From Accumulibacter sp. (lineage in GTDB: Bacteria; Pseudomonadota; Gammaproteobacteria; Burkholderiales; Rhodocyclaceae): a stretch of 62,908 nt of DNA. The stretch is taken from positions 1-62,908 of the forward strand of contig JAIFKU010000038.1 in NCBI GenBank assembly GCA_020049495.1, read 5' to 3'. The notes beneath the pieces were generated by a model. It did not search any database. It saw only the letters and a program-made list of their open reading frames with translations, and was not told the origin of the DNA. Positions 8,219-17,323 of the stretch are shown piece after piece; the first letter of the stretch is position 1; each line of letters begins with the position of its first letter. Both the position numbers and the translations under genes were made by a program.

Positions 8219-9476
8219 CTCCAGTAAGTTGTCCGGTTTTCCATGGGGCGACCCGCGACAGCAGCAACATTCCGGGAACGGCCAGCGCGGTGCACAGCAG
8301 GAAGAAGTTGAACCAGCCGAGCCCCTCGACGAGCCAGCCGGCCGAGGCGTTGATGAAGGTCCGCGGTACGGCGGCCAGACTGGTGAACAGGGCAAATTGC
8401 GTGGCCGTGTAGGCCGGATGCGTGGTCCGGGCAATGAAGGCGACGAAAGCGGCTGTGCCCAGTCCGACACCGAGCGCCTCAAAGCCGATGACGGCGGCCA
8501 GCGCCAGGCGCTGGTCGATGGCGATCACCGTTTGCGGCCCGAGCCAGGCGAGCCAGGCAAAGCCGAGGATCGACAGCAGTTGCACGACGCCGAACAGCCA
8601 CAGTGCACGATTGATGCCCAGACGAACCATCCACAAACCGCCGAGCAGGCCGCCGATCACCGCCGGCCACAAACCGGCATGCTTGGCGATCAGACCGATG
8701 TCGGTCTTGGTGAAACCCATATCGAGATAGAAGGGCGTCGCCAGCGCGGTGCACAGAGAATCGCCCAATTTATAGAGGAAAATGAAAGCGAGCACTAACA
8801 CCGCACCGCGTAGTCCATTGCGGCCCATGAATTCGTGGAAGGGCTCGACAACGGCCTGACGCAGGGTTTTTGGCGCGGCATGCGCGGCCACCGGTTCCCT
8901 GACCAGCAGGATCATGGCCATGCCCGGCAGCATGAAGGCGGCGGTGATCCAGAACACCTGCGACCACGGCAGCAGGTCGGCCAGAATCAGCGACAGCGAA
9001 CCCGGCACCAGTCCGGCCACCCGGTAGGCATTGACATGCACGGCGTTACCCAGTCCCAGTTCGACGTCAGCGAGCAGTTCGCGCCGGTAGGCATCGAGCG
9101 CGATGTCCTGGGTTGCGGAAAAAAGCGCCAGCAGCGCTGCGAGCCAAAGCACCGGGGTGATATCGGTTCTCGGCGATAAGCCGCCAAGCAGGCCGATGCA
9201 TAGCAGCAGGCCGATCTGCATGAGCAGCGACCAACTGCGTCGCCGACCGAGAACAGGCAGGGCGTAGCGATCGAGCAGCGGCGACCAGAGGAATTTCCAG
9301 GTGTAGGGAAACTGGATCAGCGCAAAGAAGCCGATGGTCTTGAGATCAACCCCTTCGCTGCGCAGCCATGCGGGCAACAGATTGAGCAGCAGATAAAGGG
9401 GGAGGCCGGAGCTGAACCCGGTGAAAACGCAGATCAGCATCTTGCGCGTCAGCAGGACACTGAACCAGGCCGGCAT
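8202..9476 (-). CDS. ampG: AmpG-type muropeptide permease (MFS)
   Basis: A 424-residue major facilitator protein with about 12 hydrophobic segments. The N-terminal SSGLPLYLLLNLLPAWLR and FPYTWKFLWSPLLDRY are characteristic of AmpG, which imports GlcNAc-anhydro-muropeptides into the cytoplasm for peptidoglycan recycling. It starts at ATG 9476, which overlaps the metW stop in TGATG. No ampC or ampR lies near, so a link to beta-lactamase control is not suggested here. Relatives are usually 420-490 residues, so it is complete. Confidence 0.88.
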   Translation of the reverse strand: MPAWFSVLLTRKMLICVFTGFSSGLPLYLLLNLLPAWLRSEGVDLKTIGFFALIQFPYTWKFLWSPLLDRYALPVLGRRRSWSLLMQIGLLLCIGLLGGLSPRTDITPVLWLAALLALFSATQDIALDAYRRELLADVELGLGNAVHVNAYRVAGLVPGSLSLILADLLPWSQVFWITAAFMLPGMAMILLVREPVAAHAAPKTLRQAVVEPFHEFMGRNGLRGAVLVLAFIFLYKLGDSLCTALATPFYLDMGFTKTDIGLIAKHAGLWPAVIGGLLGGLWMVRLGINRALWLFGVVQLLSILGFAWLAWLGPQTVIAIDQRLALAAVIGFEALGVGLGTAAFVAFIARTTHPAYTATQFALFTSLAAVPRTFINASAGWLVEGLGWFNFFLLCTALAVPGMLLLSRVAPWKTGQLTGDGRVY

Positions 9477-10084
9477 CAGGCTTTTCGACCCAGGCGATAA
9501 AAGGCCAGACTGCCGTTCAGGTTGGGATCGTCGCTTACCGCTTGCCCGGCTTCGTCAAAAGCCCGGCGCTCGCGAATTTCGATGTCGAGTTTGGCGCACA
9601 GCGTCTCAAAATCGGCGAGGGTGAAAAAGCGCACGTTCGGCGTCTCGTACCACTCGTAGGGCAGATCCTCGGAAACCGGCATGTGGCCTTCGGCAATCGC
9701 CGCCCGGTTGGCGCGATAGGCAAAATTGGGGAAACTCACCACCGCCTCTTCGGCCACGCGCAGCATCTCGCACAGGATGCGCTCGGTGGCATGCATGGCC
9801 TGCAGTGCCTGGGAAATGATGACGTGGTTGAACGACTGATTCTCGAAACCGGAAAGACCGCCCTCGATGTCGATCTGGATCACGTCGACGCCGTTGCGGA
9901 TGCAGCCGAGCACACTCTCGTGATCAATCTCGACGCCATAGCCGATGACGTCCTTGGTCTCGCGCAGATAGCGCAGCAATTTCCCGTCGCCGCAGCCGAG
10001 GTCGAGTACCCGCTCACCGGGCGGAATCCAGTTGGCAATGACGGCAAAGTCGAAACGTTCGCGTTCCTTGGCCGTAAAGTTCAT
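9476..10084 (-). CDS. metW: Methionine biosynthesis protein MetW
   Basis: A 202-residue class I SAM-dependent methyltransferase-like protein with motif [16 protein letters not shown] and the MetW-typical [23 protein letters not shown]. MetW partners MetX in many proteobacteria and is needed for full homoserine acyltransferase activity. It overlaps metX by ATGA and ampG by TGATG, so translation of the three is coupled. Complete. Confidence 0.93.
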   Translation of the reverse strand: MNFTAKERERFDFAVIANWIPPGERVLDLGCGDGKLLRYLRETKDVIGYGVEIDHESVLGCIRNGVDVIQIDIEGGLSGFENQSFNHVIISQALQAMHATERILCEMLRVAEEAVVSFPNFAYRANRAAIAEGHMPVSEDLPYEWYETPNVRFFTLADFETLCAKLDIEIRERRAFDEAGQAVSDDPNLNGSLAFYRLGRKA

Positions 10085-11214
10085 ATTGAAATATTCTCCA
10101 GATAGGCGCGCAGCACGGCGTGGTAGTGGGCATCATCGAGCAGAAAGGAGTCGTGCCCTGCGTCGCAGTCGATCTCGGCGTAGGCAACATGGCGCCGGTT
10201 GTGCAGGAGAGCAAAAACAATTTCACGCGAACGCGCCGGGGCAAAACGCCAGTCGGTCGAGAAGCTGGCGACAAAAAAACGGGCTTTGGCGCGCGCCAGA
10301 GCCGCGGCAAGATCGCCGTTGTAGGCGTAGGCCGGATCGAAATAATCGAGTGCCTTGGTGGTGATCAGGTAGGTGTTGGCGTCAAAGAATCCGGCGAACT
10401 TGTCGCCCTGATAGCGCAGATAGGACTCGATCTCGAAGTCGACGTCGTAGCTGAACTTGTGTTCGCCGTGGCGCAACTGGCGACCGAACTTCTCGCCCAT
10501 CTGGCTATCCGATAGGTAGGTGATGTGCCCGACCATGCGCGCCAGGCGCAAGCCGCTGGTCGGTACCACGCCGTGTTCGGCGTAGTGCCCACCATAAAAA
10601 TCGGGGTCGGAGATGATGGCCTGCCGGGCGACTTCGTTGAAGGCTATGTTCTGTGCCGAAAGCTTTGGGGCGGAAGCGATCACCATGGCATGCCGGATGC
10701 GTTCCGGATACTGCAGCGACCATTCGAGCGCCTGCATCCCGCCCAGGCTGCCGCCGATGACCGCAGCCCAGGTGTCGACGCCCAGATGATCGGCCAGCCG
10801 GGCCTGCGCCGCCACCCAGTCCTCGACCGTGACCATCGGGAAATCAGCGCCGTAGCGTTTGCCAGTTTCGGGATTGGCCGAGAGCGGGCCAGTCGAACCA
10901 TAGCAGCCGCCGAGGTTGTTGACGCCGACGACGAAGAAGCGGTCGGTATCGAGCGGCTTGCCCGGCCCCACCAGGTTGTCCCACCAGCCCAGGTCTTTCG
11001 GGTTGTCGGCGTAAACCCCGGCGACGTGATGGCCGCCGGAGAGCGCGTGACAGACCAGTACGGCATTTGAGCGTGCCGCGTTGAGCGTGCCATAGGTTTC
11101 AAAAGCGAGTTCGAAACCGGGCAACACGGCCCCGCTTTTCAGCGCCATCGCTTCATTGAAACAGACTCGTTGCGGAACAACGACTCCGACAGAATTATCT
11201 AGTGACATCGCCAT
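10081..11214 (-). CDS. metX: Homoserine O-acyltransferase (MetX)
   Basis: About 377 residues of alpha/beta-hydrolase fold. It transfers an acyl group from CoA to the hydroxyl of L-homoserine, the first committed step of methionine synthesis. Visible marks are the nucleophile elbow [17 protein letters not shown], the oxyanion region [13 protein letters not shown], and the catalytic Asp and His near the C-terminus ([20 protein letters not shown]). In proteobacteria with MetW the donor is often succinyl-CoA, so acetyl against succinyl is left open. Starts at ATG 11214 or 11208 are both possible; neither has a Shine-Dalgarno. The leader holds two competing hairpins. Confidence 0.92.
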   Translation of the reverse strand: MAMSLDNSVGVVVPQRVCFNEAMALKSGAVLPGFELAFETYGTLNAARSNAVLVCHALSGGHHVAGVYADNPKDLGWWDNLVGPGKPLDTDRFFVVGVNNLGGCYGSTGPLSANPETGKRYGADFPMVTVEDWVAAQARLADHLGVDTWAAVIGGSLGGMQALEWSLQYPERIRHAMVIASAPKLSAQNIAFNEVARQAIISDPDFYGGHYAEHGVVPTSGLRLARMVGHITYLSDSQMGEKFGRQLRHGEHKFSYDVDFEIESYLRYQGDKFAGFFDANTYLITTKALDYFDPAYAYNGDLAAALARAKARFFVASFSTDWRFAPARSREIVFALLHNRRHVAYAEIDCDAGHDSFLLDDAHYHAVLRAYLENISI

Positions 11215-11235
11215 CGTATCGAAAGAAAACAAAAA

Positions 11236-11278
11236 CCCAGTCGGCCTGAAAAAAAGCGGACTGGGCGAGCCCCGCTTT
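11236..11278 (-). promoter_or_regulatory. Candidate attenuator or regulatory leader of metX
   Basis: Read on the minus strand, CCCAGTC and GACTGGG pair around a 16-base loop and are followed by a T-rich run, giving a terminator-like hairpin (11236-11265) about 22 bases before the metX start. An alternative hairpin pairs AAAGCGG with CCGCTTT (11253-11278) and places the terminator's 5' arm in its loop, so the two cannot both form fully. With no Shine-Dalgarno before metX, this looks like a structure-controlled leader. It does not match a SAM or SAH riboswitch that I can recognise. Confidence 0.45.
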
Positions 11279-11358
11279 AGCCGTATTTATTGAGCGCCCG
11301 CAAGCTGATCGTTCAAATCGGCGCTATGGAAGGAAGTTACCGCCAGTACTGGAAAAAG

Positions 11359-13098
11359 TCAAATATTGAGGCGTTCGATCTGCTCCTGAATCTTCGCTGA
11401 TTCCTCAATGCGCATGATGCGGCGAACGATCGGAGCCAGTTCGGAAATGTCGCTTTGCTTGATCTTTTGCTTGACCTCCGGAATCTGGGCCGGGTGCATC
11501 GAAAACTGGCGCAAGCCCATGCCCAGCAGCAGACGTGTCAGGCGGGAATCGCCCGCCATTTCACCGCACATCGCTACCGGAATATGGGCTTTTTCCGCAC
11601 TGCTGATGACGTGTGACAGAAGCATCAGGATGGCGGGATGCAGCGGATCGTAGAGACTCGAGACTTGCTCGTCGCTGCGGTCGATGGCCAGAGTGTACTG
11701 GATCAGGTCATTGGTGCCGATCGAAAGAAAATTCAGGCGCCGCAGGAAGAGGCCGACGGCCAGAGCCGCAGCCGGAATTTCGATCATGCCGCCGATCTCG
11801 ATACTTTCGTCGAAAGCAATTCTTTCCCCGCGCAGACTGGATTTTGCCTGTTCCAGGGCGGCCAGAGTCTGGTCGATCTGATGCGCGTGCGAAAGCATCG
11901 GAATAAGGATCTTGACATTGCCCAGCTTCGAGGCGCGCAGAATGGCGCGCAACTGGGCCTGGAAGGATTTCGGTTCGGCCAGCGAGAGGCGGATCGAGCG
12001 CAGGCCGAGCGCCGGATTGGAGCGCTTGCGCTCCTCTGTCGATTCCGAGTGCATGTTCTTGTCGTTGCCCAGGTCGAAGGTGCGGATCGTGACCGACCGT
12101 CCTTCCATGCCCTTGACGATTTTTCGGTAGGCCTCGAACTGTTCGTCTTCGCTCGGCATGTCACCGCGTCCGAGAAAGATGAATTCGGTGCGCAGCAGGC
12201 CCACCCCTTCGGCACCGTTTTCCAGCGCCACCGGGACGTCGCTCAACTCTTCAATGTTGGCCAGCAGGTCGATCTTTACCTTGTCCAGCGTCGTTGCCCG
12301 TGCGGTCTTGAGCAACCTGAGCTTCGAACGCTCGATCTCGATCAGGCTCTTCTTGAGCTCGTATTCCTCGAGAATGCGGGGATCGGGATTGACGATCAGT
12401 ACGCCGCGCGTGCCATCGACAATGAGGGTTTCCTTGTCGCGGATCAGTTGACGCGCGTTGTGCAGACCGAGCACGGCCGGGATGCCCATGCCGCGAGCCA
12501 GAATCGCCGTGTGCGACGTGGAGCCACCGACATCAGTGACAAAGGAAGTGAAGTGCTGATCCTTGAAGGCCATGACATCGGAAGGTGAAAGGTCGTGGGC
12601 GACGACAATCAGGTTTTCGCCCTTGACTCCTTTGCCGGATTTTCCGGCGGCATGGCCCGGGTGACCGGCAAGCTCGCGGACAACGCGCTCGACAACCTGA
12701 CGCACGTCGTAGCTGCGTTCGCGCAGATACATGTCGTCGATCTTCTCGAACTGGGCGACCAGAACTTCCATCTGCTGGACAATGGCCCATTCCGCATTAC
12801 AGCGCCGTTCCCGAATGATCTGCTTGGGCACTTCGGACAATTCCGGGTCGGAGAGGATCATCAGATGCAGATCGATGAAGGCACCGATATCGGTCGGCGA
12901 GTGCTCCATGTTGGATTTCAACGCGGCAAACTCGCTGCGAATCAGGGCCAGTGCCGTTTCGAAACGTAGCACTTCCTTTTCCACCATGCGTGGCGCGATG
13001 ACCAGATGCGAGACCTCGAGTGTCGCCTGCGAGATGAGGTGGGCCTGGCCAATGGCAATGCCCCCGGAGACGGCGAGACCGTGCAGAGTGAAACTCAT
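11359..13098 (-). CDS. ptsI: PTS enzyme I (phosphoenolpyruvate-protein phosphotransferase)
   Basis: A 579-residue protein, the normal length for EI. It takes phosphate from phosphoenolpyruvate onto a histidine and passes it to HPr. The active site is GGSTSHTAILAR with His196; the PEP-binding C-terminal domain shows GLLRTEFIFL, LGLRSIRLSL and the end motif SIGTNDLIQYTLAIDR. It lies 7 bases after ptsH in an operon EIIA-ptsH-ptsI. There is no sugar permease (EIIB/C/D) in the window, which suggests a regulatory phosphorelay. Confidence 0.95.
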   Translation of the reverse strand: MSFTLHGLAVSGGIAIGQAHLISQATLEVSHLVIAPRMVEKEVLRFETALALIRSEFAALKSNMEHSPTDIGAFIDLHLMILSDPELSEVPKQIIRERRCNAEWAIVQQMEVLVAQFEKIDDMYLRERSYDVRQVVERVVRELAGHPGHAAGKSGKGVKGENLIVVAHDLSPSDVMAFKDQHFTSFVTDVGGSTSHTAILARGMGIPAVLGLHNARQLIRDKETLIVDGTRGVLIVNPDPRILEEYELKKSLIEIERSKLRLLKTARATTLDKVKIDLLANIEELSDVPVALENGAEGVGLLRTEFIFLGRGDMPSEDEQFEAYRKIVKGMEGRSVTIRTFDLGNDKNMHSESTEERKRSNPALGLRSIRLSLAEPKSFQAQLRAILRASKLGNVKILIPMLSHAHQIDQTLAALEQAKSSLRGERIAFDESIEIGGMIEIPAAALAVGLFLRRLNFLSIGTNDLIQYTLAIDRSDEQVSSLYDPLHPAILMLLSHVISSAEKAHIPVAMCGEMAGDSRLTRLLLGMGLRQFSMHPAQIPEVKQKIKQSDISELAPIVRRIMRIEESAKIQEQIERLNI

Positions 13099-13105
13099 GG
13101 TGTGC

Positions 13106-13375
13106 TTATTCCCCTTCGCCGAATTTGTCAGCGATCAGTCTGAGCAGCGACTCGAGCGCCGGTTGTTCGTCAGCCCCGACCGTTTCGACAACCACGGTCG
13201 AACCCTTGCCGGCGGCCAGCATCATGACGCCCATGATGCTTTTGGCGTTGATCCGGCGCGAGCCCTTTTCCATCCAGATTTCTGAATTGAAACTGGCGGC
13301 CAGTTGCGTCAGCTTGGCTGATGCGCGAGCATGCAGCCCGAGTTTGTTGACAATTTCGACTTCAGCGCGTGCCAT
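13106..13375 (-). CDS. ptsH: HPr phosphocarrier protein
   Basis: An 89-residue HPr. The phosphoryl-accepting His15 lies in NKLGLHARASAKLT and Ser46 in INAKSIMGVMML, the site used by HPr kinase in species that have it. It relays phosphate from EI to the EIIA encoded upstream. Complete, and spaced closely to both neighbours. Confidence 0.95.
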   Translation of the reverse strand: MARAEVEIVNKLGLHARASAKLTQLAASFNSEIWMEKGSRRINAKSIMGVMMLAAGKGSTVVVETVGADEQPALESLLRLIADKFGEGE

Positions 13376-13399
13376 TAAAATGTCCTGTAGGTCAATCGG

Positions 13400-13789
13400 C
13401 TACTGCCGGTGCATGTTGATAACACCATCGCGACCACCGCTGATGGCTTTTTGCATAAGCGTTCCCATTCCGTTCTTGCGATAGGTCAGGGCACGCAACA
13501 GCATGGGCAGGCTGACGCCGGCAACGCCTTCGACCCGGCCCGGTACGAGCAGCTTGAGCGCGAGATTGGAGGGTGTTGCGCCCAGAATGTCGGTCATGAT
13601 CAGCACACCTTCGCCCTCGTCCACTTCATTCAGCAACAGTCTGGCCATGGGCAGGATGTCCAGCGGGTCGTCCTGGGCGGACACCCCGAGCTGGCCGATC
13701 AACGGCGGCCGTTTGTTGAGTACATGGCAGACGTTCTGGATCAGGCTTTCGCCAAAGGTGCCATGCGTTATCAGGAGGATGCCTATCAT
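13400..13789 (-). CDS. Mannose-type PTS EIIA domain protein
   Basis: A 129-residue single-domain EIIA of the mannose/fructose (EIIA-Man) superfamily. The phosphorylated histidine is His9 in MIGILLITHGTFG, and the fold signature MTDILGATPSNLAL is present. With HPr and EI but no EIIB, C or D, such stand-alone sets in betaproteobacteria are thought to be regulatory. The ATG at 13789 is preferred; a GTG directly before it is an alternative. It lies 70 bases after apbE. Confidence 0.9.
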   Translation of the reverse strand: MIGILLITHGTFGESLIQNVCHVLNKRPPLIGQLGVSAQDDPLDILPMARLLLNEVDEGEGVLIMTDILGATPSNLALKLLVPGRVEGVAGVSLPMLLRALTYRKNGMGTLMQKAISGGRDGVINMHRQ

Positions 13790-13858
13790 CACGCGTTTCC
13801 ATGGAGTTCAGCCAACATTCTAAGGGATTCCGCGGATTTCGGCAGGGTTGGAAACGGC

Positions 13859-14896
13859 TCAGGGGATAATTTCAAGTGTTTTTGGCCGATCACCGACAAA
13901 TTCAAGGCGGCGAAAGAGCGCGGCGCTGACCTCAACGCGTCCCTCGGCATCGATGCGCAATATCTGCTCGACCGCCAGTTTTTTCGCCAGCGCCGGCCAG
14001 CCGCTACCGGCAGTAAAAAGTGGTTTGGAGGCCATGTCGGAGAGAGTGCCGGCTGCAGTGCGCGGGGTGATGAGCACGCTCAGCGCCTGTGTGTGCATGA
14101 TCGGCTCGCCACTACGCGGGTCGAGCACATGGCAATAGCGCCTGCCGTTCAGTTCAAAGTAGCGCTGGTAATCGCCAGAGGTGCCAATGGCCTCGCCGTC
14201 GCTGAGTTCGACCGTGGCCAGCGGGCCCGGCTGGCGGGGATGCTGGATGCCGACGCGCCAGCGCTGGCCATTTTTCGTGCCCAGGGCCATGACGTTTCCG
14301 CCAATGTTGATCAAGGCGTTGTTGACGCCCTGTTCATGCAGGATGGCGGCCGCGCGATCCAGCGCAACCCCCTTGAGATAGCCGCCGAAATCGAGCGCCA
14401 CCACGCGGTTGCGGCTGCTCACCTGCAAGCCATCGAGGCGCAGGTCGGCGATGCCCGGCCTGGCGGCCCGCCAGGAGGCCAGCGCCGCAGGATCGGGCAG
14501 GACGGCTTTGAATTCATCCGACTGGAAGCCCCACAAGCGGATCAGGCCACCGATGCCGGGGTCAAAAAGGGCATCGCCCTGCAGCGAAAGACGCTGCGCA
14601 TCGGCAACAAGATGGGCCATCTCGGGGCTGACGGGATGGGGTTTTCCGGCGGCGATCGCCGCGTTGAGCGCGCTCAGTTCGGACGGCTGCCAGGCGTGGT
14701 AGGTGCGATGCAGACGGTCGAATTCGCGCAGAACGGCTGCCGCCGCCGGCCGTGCCTGTGTTTCTTCGAGGCCGGCAATCAGGATCTCGACACGGGTGCC
14801 AAAGACGAAGGATTCCTGTTGATGCAGCGGTGCCTTGGCGCAGGCCGTTAGGAGCGAAACCAGAACGGCCAGAAATACTAGACGGACAGCGGACAT
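13859..14896 (-). CDS. apbE: FAD:protein FMN transferase, lipoprotein
   Basis: A 345-residue ApbE. It attaches FMN to a threonine of target flavoproteins such as NqrB, NqrC or RnfG in the periplasm. A lipoprotein signal, VLVSLLTACAKAP, puts the lipid-bearing cysteine near residue 19. Family motifs GYLKGVALDRAAAIL, NALINIGGNVMALG and the substrate/metal region SGDYQRYFELNGRRYCHVLD are present. It overlaps gshB by 19 bases. Its flavoprotein targets are not in the window. Confidence 0.92.
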   Translation of the reverse strand: MSAVRLVFLAVLVSLLTACAKAPLHQQESFVFGTRVEILIAGLEETQARPAAAAVLREFDRLHRTYHAWQPSELSALNAAIAAGKPHPVSPEMAHLVADAQRLSLQGDALFDPGIGGLIRLWGFQSDEFKAVLPDPAALASWRAARPGIADLRLDGLQVSSRNRVVALDFGGYLKGVALDRAAAILHEQGVNNALINIGGNVMALGTKNGQRWRVGIQHPRQPGPLATVELSDGEAIGTSGDYQRYFELNGRRYCHVLDPRSGEPIMHTQALSVLITPRTAAGTLSDMASKPLFTAGSGWPALAKKLAVEQILRIDAEGRVEVSAALFRRLEFVGDRPKTLEIIP

Positions 14897-15843
14897 TCAC
14901 GTTCCAGCGCGGCCACGAACATCGCCGCGGCGTCAAAACCCGTCTGCTCGCAGATTTCGACCATGCAGGTCGGGCTGGTGACGTTGATTTCGGTGAGCCA
15001 GTCGCCGATCACGTCGATGCCGACCAGCAGCAGGCCGCGGGCAGCCAGCACCGGCGCCAGCGCTTCAGCGATCTCGCGGTCGCGCGCGCTCAATTCACGC
15101 GCTACTCCGCGGCCACCTGCGGCCAGGTTGCCGCGCGTCTCGCCGGCCCTGGGGATGCGCGCCAGGCAATAGGGAACGACTTCGCCGCCGACAATCAGGA
15201 TGCGTTTGTCACCCTCGGCAATCTCGGGGATATAGCGCTGCGCCATGATCGTTCGTGTACCGGTGTGCATCACTTCGTGCGTGAGTGTTTCGATGATCAC
15301 GTTACGGTTCGGGTCGTCGCTGCGGACGCGAAAGATCTGGCTACCGCCCATGCCGTCGAGCGGCTTGAGAATGACGTCATGCTGGATATCGATAAAAGTG
15401 CTGATCAGTGCAGCGTCGCGCGCCACCAGCGTCGGCACCGAAAACCGGGCAAACTCCATGAGCGAAAGCTTTTCGGAGTGATCGCGCAGTGCCTGCGGCC
15501 GGTTGAAGACACGGGCGCCTTCCCTTTCGGCACGTTCGAGCAACCAGGTGGTGGTGATGTATTCGATATCAAAAGGCGGATCCTTGCGCATGACTACGCC
15601 GCCGAAATCGCGCAGGGGAACGATATGACGATCGATCTCGACGCACCACTCCGTATCATCGTCGAGCATCTCCAGGTGGACCGCCTCGGCACAGACCCCA
15701 TGCAGTGCCGACCAGTGAATGGCGGGTTGCTGGATGGCCCAGACCGCATGACCGGCCACCTGCGCGGCGCGCATCATGGCGATGCTTGAATCCTTGCAGG
15801 CCTTGAGCGAGTCGAGCGGGTCAAGAATAAAGGCTAGTCGCAT
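14878..15843 (-). CDS. gshB: Glutathione synthetase
   Basis: A 321-residue ATP-grasp enzyme joining gamma-glutamylcysteine and glycine. Family marks include the N-terminal FILDPLDSLKACKDSS, VMRKDPPFDIEYITTTWLLE and the ATP-grasp core DGMGGSQIFRV followed by DVIGDWLTEINVTSPT. Length fits the family. It lies downstream of gshA with a 151-base gap in which no feature was seen. Confidence 0.95.
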   Translation of the reverse strand: MRLAFILDPLDSLKACKDSSIAMMRAAQVAGHAVWAIQQPAIHWSALHGVCAEAVHLEMLDDDTEWCVEIDRHIVPLRDFGGVVMRKDPPFDIEYITTTWLLERAEREGARVFNRPQALRDHSEKLSLMEFARFSVPTLVARDAALISTFIDIQHDVILKPLDGMGGSQIFRVRSDDPNRNVIIETLTHEVMHTGTRTIMAQRYIPEIAEGDKRILIVGGEVVPYCLARIPRAGETRGNLAAGGRGVARELSARDREIAEALAPVLAARGLLLVGIDVIGDWLTEINVTSPTCMVEICEQTGFDAAAMFVAALERECPLSV

Positions 15844-15994
15844 AGATACTCCAGATCAAAAGCTTAACCACGGCGACACGGCGGCAACAGTGAAAGCTTG
15901 TCAATTCAAATTGGGTTATTGTTTTTCGCCGTCCCCCAAGAGGATTTCCTACGGGGCATGTTCGCTGTGCACGCTGTGGTAAAAACTTCTATCA

Positions 15995-17293
15995 TCATTC
16001 TTCCTCTGCCGGCGCGGTGCGTTCCAGTTCCAGCGAGGCGGCCAACTGGGCCAGCCGTGAAACGACGCCGTAGGCATAAAAGCGGTTCGGCGGCGCGTCC
16101 GGCGTCTGGCACTGGTCGGGCAGCGAGCAACTTGTTTCGAAGGCCAGCGGCTCGAAATGCATGCCTGGCGCATTGAGATTTTCGTCAATGCCGCGTCCGC
16201 TATGCACACGGTAGAACCCGCCGACGACAAAACGGTCGATCATATACACCACCGGTTCGGCGACGCCGGCCTTTTCGCCCTGACCGACCCGTTCGTGTGT
16301 GTGCACGCCTTCCTGGATGATCACCTGCGAGACGTTCATGCCTTCCTTGATGACCGACATCTTGTTGCGCTGCTTGCGGTTGAGGCCAGTGATTTCGGAG
16401 GCATCCTTGACCGTCATCACACCCATGCCGTAGGTACCGGCATCGGCCTTGACCACCACATAGGGCGTTTCCTCGATGCCATACTCCGTATATTTTTCAC
16501 GAATCATGCCAAGTACCGCGTCGACGTTTGACGCCAGACATTCCTCGCCTTGCCGCTCGTGAAAATTGACGCTGCTACATAGCGAAAAATAAGGATTGAT
16601 CTGCCACGGATCGATACCGACCAGCTTGGCAAACCCATCGGCGACCTCGTCGTAGGCGGCAAAGTGGTTGGACTTGCGGCGCACTGCCCAGCCGGCATGC
16701 AGCGGGGGTAATACGAACTGTTCGTTGAGATTCTTCAGGATCTCGGGGATACCCGCCGTGAGGTCGTTGTTGAGCAGGATCGCGCACGGATCAAAGCCTT
16801 CCAGGCCAAGACGGTAGCGGGTTCTGAGCAGCGGCTCAAGGAGCAGCGAGGTGCCGTTCGGCAAGTCGATCGAAGTCGGTTTATCGACCTCAGGCAGCAG
16901 CGAACCCAGGCGCACGTCCAGACCGGTCAGGCGCAGGATGGTCACCAGTTGCGCCACGTTCTGCAGATAAAAAAGATTGCGCGTGTGATTTTCGGGAATG
17001 AGCAGCAGGCTCTTCGCGCTCGGACAGATTTTCTCGATCGCCGTCATCGCCGCCTGCACGCAGAGCGGTAGAAAAACCGAATTCAGATTGTTGAACCCGC
17101 CGGGAAAGAGATTCATGTCCACCGGTGCCAGCTTGAAACCCGAATTGCGCAGATCGACCGAACCATAGAACGGCGGCGTATGCTCCTGCCACTGGCCGCG
17201 CAGCCAGCGCTCGATGTCCGGGGCGGCATCGAGAAACTTAGCCTCGAGCGCTAATAACGGACCGGTGAGAGCGGTCGTAAGATGTGGAACCAT
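15995..17293 (-). CDS. gshA: Glutamate-cysteine ligase (betaproteobacterial type)
   Basis: A 432-residue protein of the gamma-proteobacteria-unlike GshA family found in betaproteobacteria, the first step of glutathione synthesis. Recognisable stretches are YGSVDLRNSGFKLAPVDMNL, FPGGFNNLN, and VVKADAGTYGMGVMTVKDA, the last being ATP-grasp-like. The ATG at 17293 has GGAG upstream. It follows the DNA methylase by 30 bases and precedes gshB. Confidence 0.92.
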   Translation of the reverse strand: MVPHLTTALTGPLLALEAKFLDAAPDIERWLRGQWQEHTPPFYGSVDLRNSGFKLAPVDMNLFPGGFNNLNSVFLPLCVQAAMTAIEKICPSAKSLLLIPENHTRNLFYLQNVAQLVTILRLTGLDVRLGSLLPEVDKPTSIDLPNGTSLLLEPLLRTRYRLGLEGFDPCAILLNNDLTAGIPEILKNLNEQFVLPPLHAGWAVRRKSNHFAAYDEVADGFAKLVGIDPWQINPYFSLCSSVNFHERQGEECLASNVDAVLGMIREKYTEYGIEETPYVVVKADAGTYGMGVMTVKDASEITGLNRKQRNKMSVIKEGMNVSQVIIQEGVHTHERVGQGEKAGVAEPVVYMIDRFVVGGFYRVHSGRGIDENLNAPGMHFEPLAFETSCSLPDQCQTPDAPPNRFYAYGVVSRLAQLAASLELERTAPAEEE

Positions 17294-17323
17294 GGCCTAT
17301 CTCCAAAACCAGATCTGTCCGTT

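Noticed and set aside
11236-11278. metX leader as a known SAM-II or SAH riboswitch
   Set aside because: The conserved cores of those classes were not found; only hairpins were seen, so it is listed as an unclassified leader.
11638-12588. 316-codon plus-strand open frame inside ptsI
   Set aside because: Antisense to a clear EI gene; no family similarity.
13409-14851. 480-codon plus-strand open frame over EIIA and apbE
   Set aside because: Antisense shadow of two well-identified genes; no plausible domain or ribosome-binding site.
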